Below are positions 1 through 4,279 of a stretch of DNA of 5,442 nt, one piece after another. The stretch's first letter is position 1, and every line of letters begins with the position of its first letter. The position numbers were made by a program, and so were the translations under genes. Under the pieces are notes generated by a model. The model was given only the letters and a program-made list of their open reading frames with translations, did no database searches and was not told the origin of the DNA. The DNA lies in contig PATG01000093.1 of assembly GCA_002713555.1 (NCBI GenBank), forward strand, positions 1 through 5,442, given 5' to 3'. Source of the DNA: Planctomycetaceae bacterium. GTDB taxonomy: Bacteria; Planctomycetota; Planctomycetia; Pirellulales; Lacipirellulaceae.

Positions 1-16
1 ATCGCCCTTTAGCACC

Positions 17-159
17 TTGCTGAAAAAGTCAGCAGCTCGGGTGCACCTCATGGATGAGATGCCAAAATAGCGACATTAGTCGTTTATTTTGCGAGCCTGA
101 GAAGCTTCGCTTCGAACTTGGCGAGAAGCGAAAAACACCCGGATGGTATTTTTCAGCAA
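17..159. repeat. Structured inverted-repeat element, MITE-like, next to infA
   Basis: The ends carry a perfect 11-bp inverted repeat, TTGCTGAAAAA at 17-27 and TTTTTCAGCAA at 149-159. Between them lie three further hairpins. One is GCACCTCAT/ATGAGATGC at 43-62, with one G-T pair on the minus strand. The next, at 63-91, has about 12 pairs around a 4-base ATTA loop with one bulged T. The third is TTCGCTTC/GAAGCGAA at 106-132. Together they would fold as a cloverleaf. No open frame is seen inside. Short non-autonomous insertion elements and REP-like units have this look, and I recall similar TTGCTGAAAAA ends on planctomycete insertion sequences, but no target duplication is evident. The left end has a rival fold, TGCTGA/TCAGCA at 18-34. 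The element begins 9 bases past the infA stop, so it may also serve as the 3' end of that transcript, although no hairpin is followed by a U-run on the minus strand. Confidence 0.45.
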
Positions 160-168
160 CTTGTGAGA

Positions 169-393
169 TCAACGCTCTCGAAAGGTAATCCTGCCTTTGG
201 TGAGATCATACGGCGATAGCTCTACACGGACCTTGTCGCCAGGCACAATACGAATGAAGTTTTTACGCATTTTGCCAGCAATATGGGCATTTACGATGTG
301 TCCACCTTCGATTTCTACTCGAAATCTGGTATTTGCCAGAGCTTGTGTCACAACGCCTTCTACTTCCAGAGCTTCTTCTTTTTGTTTTGCCAT
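169..393 (-). CDS. infA: Translation initiation factor IF-1
   Basis: This encodes IF-1, the small S1-fold (OB) protein that occupies the A site of the 30S subunit during initiation and works with IF-2 and IF-3 in the cytoplasm. The 74-residue product is full length (the E. coli protein has 72) and starts MAKQKEE. It holds the family core: NTRFRVE at 21-27, [15 protein letters not shown] at 31-45, [13 protein letters not shown] at 47-59, [10 protein letters not shown] at 60-69, and a basic FRER tail. The ATG at 393 was chosen because the homologous protein begins there. The frame stays open upstream to a TTG at 462, but those 23 residues do not resemble IF-1. A CTCCT (410-414, AGGAG on the coding strand) lies 16 bases upstream, too far for a standard Shine-Dalgarno site. 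GGCGG at 6 bases is the nearer alternative. Residue 20 is Ala where Pro is usual before NT. The gene stands alone here, divergent from the export-like cluster. Identity is very secure. Confidence 0.97.
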   Translation of the reverse strand: MAKQKEEALEVEGVVTQALANTRFRVEIEGGHIVNAHIAGKMRKNFIRIVPGDKVRVELSPYDLTKGRITFRER

Positions 394-502
394 ATAATCC
401 GCCAAATTTCTCCTAGGAACACCATGGAACACTACGTTTGTAAACAACAGGCTTGCAGACAAAATTCAGGATAGACCTACTGATCTGGGTAGCCCAACGA
501 CT

Positions 503-540
503 AATCAGAGGTGACGAATCAGAGGTGACGAATTAGAGGA
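503..540. repeat. 14-bp tandem direct repeat, two and a partial third copy
   Basis: AATCAGAGGTGACG occurs at 503-516 and again, perfectly, at 517-530. It is followed by a diverged partial copy, AATTAGAGGA, at 531-540 (8 of 10 bases match). It lies 110 to 147 bases upstream of the infA start, inside the likely infA leader. It could be a protein-binding array or simple replication slippage. Three copies without spacers rule out a CRISPR. Confidence 0.8.
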
Positions 541-591
541 TTTGCCTAACTGTCGCTTTTCACCCGGCATCGCCTTTCGTCATCCAGACCA

Positions 592-639
592 CTCGCCGTA
601 CAAAATAGTCGTCTCTCCCTCGATATTTTCTACGGCGAG
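592..639. ncRNA. Long interrupted hairpin, possible infA leader structure
   Basis: The outer arms CTCGCCGTA (592-600) and TACGGCGAG (631-639) pair perfectly over 9 bp. After a C/C mismatch, AAAATA (602-607) pairs with TATTTT (624-629). After a bulged G, TCG (609-611) pairs with CGA (621-623), closing a 9-base loop. That makes 18 pairs in 48 bases. No T-run follows on either strand, so it is not a typical intrinsic terminator. If the infA promoter at 658-686 is real, the hairpin would sit near the 5' end of the infA mRNA, where it could stabilise the message or regulate it. It could equally be a DNA site or part of a small RNA. The fold is certain as base complementarity; its function is unknown. 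Confidence 0.45.
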
Positions 640-657
640 AAGCTACAAGTCTCTTAA

Positions 658-686
658 ATCATAGCACTTGCGACGACGAAAACCAA
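658..686 (-). promoter_or_regulatory. Candidate sigma-70 promoter for infA
   Basis: On the minus strand, TATGAT (658-663) matches five of six bases of the -10 consensus. It is preceded by TGC, giving an extended -10 (TGCTATGAT). Seventeen bases upstream lies TTGGTT (681-686), a weak -35 with three of six matches, as is common with extended -10 promoters. Transcription would start near 651 and give a leader of about 258 bases before the infA ATG, containing the hairpin at 592-639 and the tandem repeat at 503-540. Planctomycete promoters are poorly defined, so this is tentative. Confidence 0.3.
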
Positions 687-858
687 CCCGATAGTCGACC
701 CTTAGACGCTCAGCAGTGGGCCCTTTTGCTGGCTGGACTTCTATTTCTCACGTGCTTGCAGGTAGAGGGGGAGCTGACGGACTCCTAACCTGTTCCGATT
801 AGGCGCTTTTTACGGGCGAAACCGACATATTTTCACCTCCCAGGAACGTAGATCGAGT

Positions 859-886
859 TTGACGTAACTCCTTATTCCACGACAAT
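859..886 (+). promoter_or_regulatory. Candidate promoter for the GAF-HlyD cluster
   Basis: TTGACG (859-864) matches five of six bases of the -35 consensus. After a 16-base spacer, GACAAT (881-886) matches four of six of the -10. Transcription would begin near 893 and leave a leader of roughly 240 bases before the first gene, carrying the inverted repeats at 974-997 and 1019-1032. This is a match by eye only. Confidence 0.25.
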
Positions 887-973
887 GTATGTTAAGGGAC
901 AGGCATACTTGCGCGGGTGTTCTCTGGGTCTGAGGGGACTTTTTGGTTGTCTGCAGTGTGGTTTTCTGCTGGG

Positions 974-997
974 AACCGTGTTTTTTTGGCCACGGTT
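974..997. repeat. 7-bp inverted repeat in the cluster leader
   Basis: AACCGTG (974-980) and CACGGTT (991-997) are perfect complements around a 10-base loop that contains seven T. The T-run is in the loop and not after the stem, so it is not an intrinsic terminator on the plus strand. It may be a leader hairpin or an operator. Confidence 0.4.
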
Positions 998-1018
998 AAC
1001 ACGGATCGCTGCGATTTG

Positions 1019-1032
1019 ACTGTCAGGACAGT
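1019..1032. promoter_or_regulatory. Short palindrome, possible operator
   Basis: ACTGTC-AG-GACAGT is a perfect 6-bp inverted repeat with a 2-base centre, lying 104 bases before the chosen start of the first cluster gene. The compact dyad is typical of a dimeric regulator site, but no regulator is encoded in the window, and it differs from the E. coli LexA box, which has eight bases between CTGT and ACAG instead of four. Confidence 0.3.
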
Positions 1033-1081
1033 ACGGGCTGGCGTGACTGGCTACGGGCAAGGAAAAAATCCAGAACGGACG

Positions 1082-1109
1082 TTTCGGCAACTGAATTTCA
1101 GCAACTGAC
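1082..1109. repeat. 14-bp tandem repeat just before the GAF-HlyD gene
   Basis: TTTCGGCAACTGAA (1082-1095) is followed directly by TTTCAGCAACTGAC (1096-1109), with 12 of 14 bases identical. The second copy shares the 11-mer TTTCAGCAACT with the right end of the element near infA (151-161). The position, 26 bases before the chosen start, would suit a regulator site or an mRNA leader element. Confidence 0.6.
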
Positions 1110-1126
1110 GCATCTTTTTGCAAATC

Positions 1127-1131
1127 AAGGA
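1127..1131 (+). promoter_or_regulatory. Ribosome binding site that favours the GTG start
   Basis: AAGGA ends four bases before the GTG at 1136. The spacing is slightly short but workable. The in-frame TTG at 1118 has no comparable site upstream and would place this AAGGA inside the coding region, so it decides the start in favour of GTG. Confidence 0.45.
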
Positions 1132-1135
1132 ATCT

Positions 1136-3262
1136 GTGAGCACATCTTCCGATCCTTCGCAAGCATCTCAAACGGGGTCTCCCACAGGCTCAATCGACGA
1201 AGAGGCTGTGCGCCGTGCCAAACAAGAGATTCAAAGTCTCGTCCAGGAAGTGGTTGAATTGTCTCGATCGGAGATTGAGCCAAGTGAGTTTTACGCAGCC
1301 CTGATGAACAAATCTGTTTCAGCGCTGGCTGCTATCGGGGGTGTTGTCTGGACGCTTGAAGAAGGAGACGGGGTCAAACTCGAATACCAGGTTAATTTGC
1401 GCGAGACGGGTTTGGCCGAAAGCGAAGAAGCTCAGCAGAAACATGGCCGGCTGCTGCAACAAGTGATCGATCGAGGTGAGCCAGCGCTGATTCCACCCCA
1501 CTCGGGTGCTGGTGGAGAGCATGCTGATGATATGGCTGCCAATCCGACCGATTTTCTTTTGGTGATTGCACCTATCAAAAGCGACCGTGGTGTGGATGGT
1601 GTCGTCGAAATATTTCAGCGCACTGGTGCGCGTCCTACGACACAACGTGGTTACCTGCGTTTTCTCAATCAAATATGCGAATTAGCTGGCGAATACCTCA
1701 AAAACCGTCGGTTGCGGCACTTCACACATAAGCAGTCGCTATGGGAGCAACTTGAGACATTTACTGCCCTTGTGCACCAGGCGCTCAACTCATCAGAGAC
1801 GGCATACACTATTGCCAACGAAGGTCGACGACTCATTGGTTGCGATCGTGTGACTGTTGTTTTGCGCAAAGGCACTAAATATAAAGTTGCCGCAATAAGC
1901 GGGCAGGAAACATTTGACCGGCGCTCGAATGTTGTTCGTCTTCTTCGCAAACTAGCCACGACGGTGGCCAAAACGGGCGACGATCTATGGTTTGATGGCG
2001 ACACTACCAATTTGGCTCCTCAAGTCGAAAAAAGTGTCAATGCCTATGTCGATGAATCACATACCAAGCATCTGGCTGTGTTGCCCTTGCGCGAAGCCGA
2101 CTTGGAAGAAGAAAAGCCGGGTGAAAGAAAACATAAGAAGCGCGAAAATATTTTGGGTGCGATTATTATTGAACAACTTGTCGATAGTCGACAGCCGGAG
2201 GGGATGTTGCAGCGCGTGGATGTAGTGCGCAGGCACAGTTCCACCTCGCTGACCAATGCACAAGCGCACGAAAACCTGTTCCTGTTGCCCCTCTGGCGAT
2301 TATTAGGCAAAACGCGTGTTCTCATGACAGCGCGTAATCTACCTAAAACCTTGTTGGTACTGTTTGCGCTCGTGGGGGCAATCTTAGCGATGTGCTATGT
2401 GCCGTATGATTTTAATGTGGTCGCTGACGGCAAACTACTACCCGAACTCAGAAGAGACGTTTTTGCTTCGCAAGACGGCAAAGTCGAAGAAGTAACCGTT
2501 CGCCATGGCCAAAAAGTGGTTGCCGGCGACATAGTGGCGAAGCAGTGGAGTCTTGATCTTGAAGAACGAATGACACAGCTTGCTGGTCAGCTTGATGAAA
2601 CACTCGAGGAGATCCGCTCTGCCAGGCGACAACGGCAACTCCTGCAAGGTAAAGTGCAGAAAGACGACGTCGAACGTGAAGAACTCACCGGAAGACTGGC
2701 ACGTCTCAAAGTTCGGCAAGAAAGTCTGGAAAAGCAAAAAAAACTATTGGAATTGAAGAAAGAGCAACTGGTCGTAACAACACCCATCGACGGTAAAGTC
2801 ATTACCTGGAAGGTTGAAGAAATTAAGGGACGTGCCGTCCGTAGAGGCCAGCGTCTGATGGAAATTGCCGATCCAGCCAGTCGCTGGGAATTAGAGGTTT
2901 ATATACCCGAAGCCAAAATGGGCCATGTTGTCGAGCAGATGCAGGCCATGAAGCAAGACGACCCCAAGGCCAAATTGCAAGTCAACTTTATTCTTGCGAC
3001 GCATTCTGCAGTTCGTTTATCGGGTCAGATCGAAGAGATGGACCGCAATGCAGAAGTGCAGGGCGAACAGGGAAATACCGTGCGTGTACGTGTTTCCTTT
3101 CCCCAAGAAGACCTGAAAAAACTTGTTGATGACCCCACCAATGAACTCAAAATAGGTGCTGACGTGAAAGCAAAGATTTATTGTGGTCAGCAACCAATAG
3201 GCTATGTCTGGTTTTGTGACCTATTCGAGTTTGTTCAATCGAGGATTTTTTTCCGTTTTTAA
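1136..3262 (+). CDS. Membrane-anchored GAF-HlyD fusion (sensor-adaptor)
   Basis: This predicts a 708-residue inner-membrane protein whose cytoplasmic half looks sensory and whose periplasmic half is an HlyD/RND-type membrane fusion adaptor. Residues 1-30 are polar and Ser/Thr-rich. Residues 39-189 look like a diverged GAF fold (VWTLEEGDG, DFLLVIAPI, GVVEIFQR). Residues 205-379 are a clearer GAF domain (LIGCDRVTVVLRKG, HLAVLPL, ILGAIIIEQL) with a charged Glu/Lys-rich insert near 322-338. A single membrane helix lies at about 404-423. Then come a lipoyl-like half (432-470), a short coiled-coil hairpin of about 70 residues (474-544), the second lipoyl half (TTPIDGKVITWKV, RRGQRLMEIAD; to 580) and a beta-barrel (582-684). 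The tail GYVWFCDLFEFVQS (689-702) is a signature I associate with planctomycete members and may dip into the membrane. GTG at 1136 was chosen for its ribosome binding site; TTG at 1118 would add six residues. It is the first gene of the cluster, 79 bases before the second adaptor. Domain calls are confident; the ligand and transported substrate are unknown. Confidence 0.88.
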   Translation: MSTSSDPSQASQTGSPTGSIDEEAVRRAKQEIQSLVQEVVELSRSEIEPSEFYAALMNKSVSALAAIGGVVWTLEEGDGVKLEYQVNLRETGLAESEEAQQKHGRLLQQVIDRGEPALIPPHSGAGGEHADDMAANPTDFLLVIAPIKSDRGVDGVVEIFQRTGARPTTQRGYLRFLNQICELAGEYLKNRRLRHFTHKQSLWEQLETFTALVHQALNSSETAYTIANEGRRLIGCDRVTVVLRKGTKYKVAAISGQETFDRRSNVVRLLRKLATTVAKTGDDLWFDGDTTNLAPQVEKSVNAYVDESHTKHLAVLPLREADLEEEKPGERKHKKRENILGAIIIEQLVDSRQPEGMLQRVDVVRRHSSTSLTNAQAHENLFLLPLWRLLGKTRVLMTARNLPKTLLVLFALVGAILAMCYVPYDFNVVADGKLLPELRRDVFASQDGKVEEVTVRHGQKVVAGDIVAKQWSLDLEERMTQLAGQLDETLEEIRSARRQRQLLQGKVQKDDVEREELTGRLARLKVRQESLEKQKKLLELKKEQLVVTTPIDGKVITWKVEEIKGRAVRRGQRLMEIADPASRWELEVYIPEAKMGHVVEQMQAMKQDDPKAKLQVNFILATHSAVRLSGQIEEMDRNAEVQGEQGNTVRVRVSFPQEDLKKLVDDPTNELKIGADVKAKIYCGQQPIGYVWFCDLFEFVQSRIFFRF

Positions 3263-3293
3263 TTGCCAGTCAATGAACTAGTGCGAAATCATC

Positions 3294-3321
3294 AACAGCC
3301 CGGTACTCTAGCCGGGCTGTT
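3294..3321 (+). terminator. Terminator-like hairpin between the two adaptor genes
   Basis: AACAGCCCGG (3294-3303) pairs perfectly with CCGGGCTGTT (3312-3321) across an 8-base loop, a GC-rich 10-bp stem. Only three T close it before CATC, so termination is probably partial. It sits 31 bases after the first adaptor stop and 7 bases before the next ribosome binding site. It may act as an attenuator or RNA-processing site that sets the ratio between the first and later genes, or it may simply end the first transcript. Confidence 0.5.
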
Positions 3322-3328
3322 TCATCCC

Positions 3329-3333
3329 AAGGA
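3329..3333 (+). promoter_or_regulatory. Ribosome binding site of the second adaptor gene
   Basis: AAGGA lies eight bases before the ATG at 3342, well placed. It starts seven bases after the terminator-like hairpin, so that stem could influence ribosome access. Confidence 0.6.
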
Positions 3334-3341
3334 CACGCGAC

Positions 3342-4274
3342 ATGAATGCTTTGCGACTCTTGCTGCTTTTGGCTGTTAGCATCGCGTCTAGAATTCCGAT
3401 TCAGGCAGCAGACGATATTGTATTAACCGATTGTCTTGTCATTGTACGTGATGAAGTGCGCATCCCTTCCCCGGAGACTGGCATACTCATGAAATTTTCG
3501 CTTCGCGAAGGCTCTCAGGTAGAAGAGGGGGATGTGCTGGCTGTTATCGATGATCGAGAATCTCAGGCAAGGCTGGAAATAGCCCAATATGGTTTTGAGG
3601 CCGCAGCAAAAAGGGCCACGAATCGTATTGAGGAAAAGTATGCCCGAAAAGCGGCGGAAGTTGCTGAGCAAGATTGGAAGAAAGCTCTAGCTGCAAACAT
3701 GCAAAAAAAGGATGCCGTTCCAGCAATTGAAGTCATGCAAAAAAAGCTTTCTTTTGAGAGATCCCAATTGCAAATCGAAAAGGCACAGGAGGATCGTGAG
3801 CAAGCTCGTTATGATGCTCGCACAAAAAAGGCCGAACGGGACGCAGCGCAAATGGAAGTGGATTGGCGCACGATAATTGCTCCGTTTGCGGGAGAAGTCG
3901 TTAATACTTACCGTCATGAAAAAGAGTGGGTCAACCCAGGAGAACCTATTCTGCTGCTCGTTCGATTCGACATTTTGTACGTCGAAGATTTTGTTGATGC
4001 CAAAATGTTCGATCGCGGTGATGTCCTTGGTAAGCAAGTGAGCGTACAGTTGACACGTGCACGTGGCAAACAATTTGAGGTATCGGGGACTGTGGTGTAC
4101 GCCGACCAAGAAGTTCAATCGGATGGTCGCTTTAAAGTACGCGCAGAAATAATGAATACCAAGCGAAATGGTAACTGGCAAATACAGCCCGGTATGAAAG
4201 CCACGATGACAATCCACACGGGAGACGCGGCGCCTGTGCCGCAGGCTGGCTTGCCCACCCCACTGGGCAACTAA
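3342..4274 (+). CDS. Secreted HlyD-family periplasmic adaptor subunit
   Basis: This encodes a 310-residue periplasmic adaptor of the HlyD/RND membrane fusion type, a class that bridges an inner-membrane transporter to the outer envelope. Residues 1-22 form a signal peptide (MNALR, a Leu-rich core, likely cleavage after IQA before ADD). No lipobox is present, so it is probably soluble or complex-bound. A lipoyl-like half lies at 38-72 (VRIPSPETGILMKFSLREGSQVE with a GDVLAVID turn, read as two adjoining stretches). A highly charged coiled-coil hairpin spans about 73-173 and is rich in Ala, Glu, Lys and Arg. The second lipoyl half follows at 174-208 (IIAPFAGEVV, VNPGEPILLLV), then a beta-barrel at 209-293 ending in IQPGMKATMTI. 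The tail is Pro/Gly-rich. The ATG has a good AAGGA site. The stop is five bases before the PqqD-M50 gene, so the two are almost certainly cotranscribed and perhaps translationally coupled. Unlike the upstream adaptor it has no cytoplasmic part. The partner pump is not identified. Confidence 0.88.
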   Translation: MNALRLLLLLAVSIASRIPIQAADDIVLTDCLVIVRDEVRIPSPETGILMKFSLREGSQVEEGDVLAVIDDRESQARLEIAQYGFEAAAKRATNRIEEKYARKAAEVAEQDWKKALAANMQKKDAVPAIEVMQKKLSFERSQLQIEKAQEDREQARYDARTKKAERDAAQMEVDWRTIIAPFAGEVVNTYRHEKEWVNPGEPILLLVRFDILYVEDFVDAKMFDRGDVLGKQVSVQLTRARGKQFEVSGTVVYADQEVQSDGRFKVRAEIMNTKRNGNWQIQPGMKATMTIHTGDAAPVPQAGLPTPLGN

Positions 4275-4279
4275 CGTTT

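Larger units (their letters stand above)
394..1135. other. Long divergent intergenic region without a convincing gene
   Basis: About 740 bases separate infA from the GAF-HlyD gene. Open frames inside are short, lack a ribosome binding site and give low-complexity or unrecognisable proteins (for example 917-1108 plus). No tRNA, tmRNA, SRP RNA or RNase P signature was recognised by eye. The stretch holds two 14-bp tandem repeats, one long hairpin, two smaller inverted repeats and candidate promoters for both flanking genes, each listed separately. Its length and structure suggest long untranslated leaders or an unrecognised small RNA rather than a decayed gene. Confidence 0.6.

Noticed and set aside
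394..462. N-terminal extension of infA to a TTG at 462
   Set aside because: The extra 23 residues do not resemble IF-1, and the conserved protein begins at the ATG at 393.
503..540. CRISPR array
   Set aside because: The copies are contiguous without spacers, only 14 bases long, and no cas gene is present.
711..731. Stem around GGGCCC with CAGCA/TGCTG arms
   Set aside because: The arms are only five bases and the inner bases do not pair consistently with the outer ones, so it is no stronger than expected by chance.
784..810. Weak terminator CCTAA...TTAGG followed by CGCTTTTTA
   Set aside because: Only five AT-rich pairs around a 10-base loop, not adjacent to any gene end.
917..1108. 63-residue plus-strand open frame with GTG start
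   Set aside because: It has no ribosome binding site, no recognisable domain or signal, and ends within the tandem repeat; it looks like chance in a leader region.
872..1171. 99-residue open frame on the minus strand
   Set aside because: It overlaps the start of the well-supported GAF-HlyD gene, has no ribosome binding site and gives an unrecognisable basic, Pro/Arg-rich product.
3687..4217. 176-residue open frame on the minus strand
   Set aside because: It lies entirely opposite the secreted adaptor, whose frame shows clear HlyD features; the opposite product is Phe/Leu/His-rich with no family resemblance.
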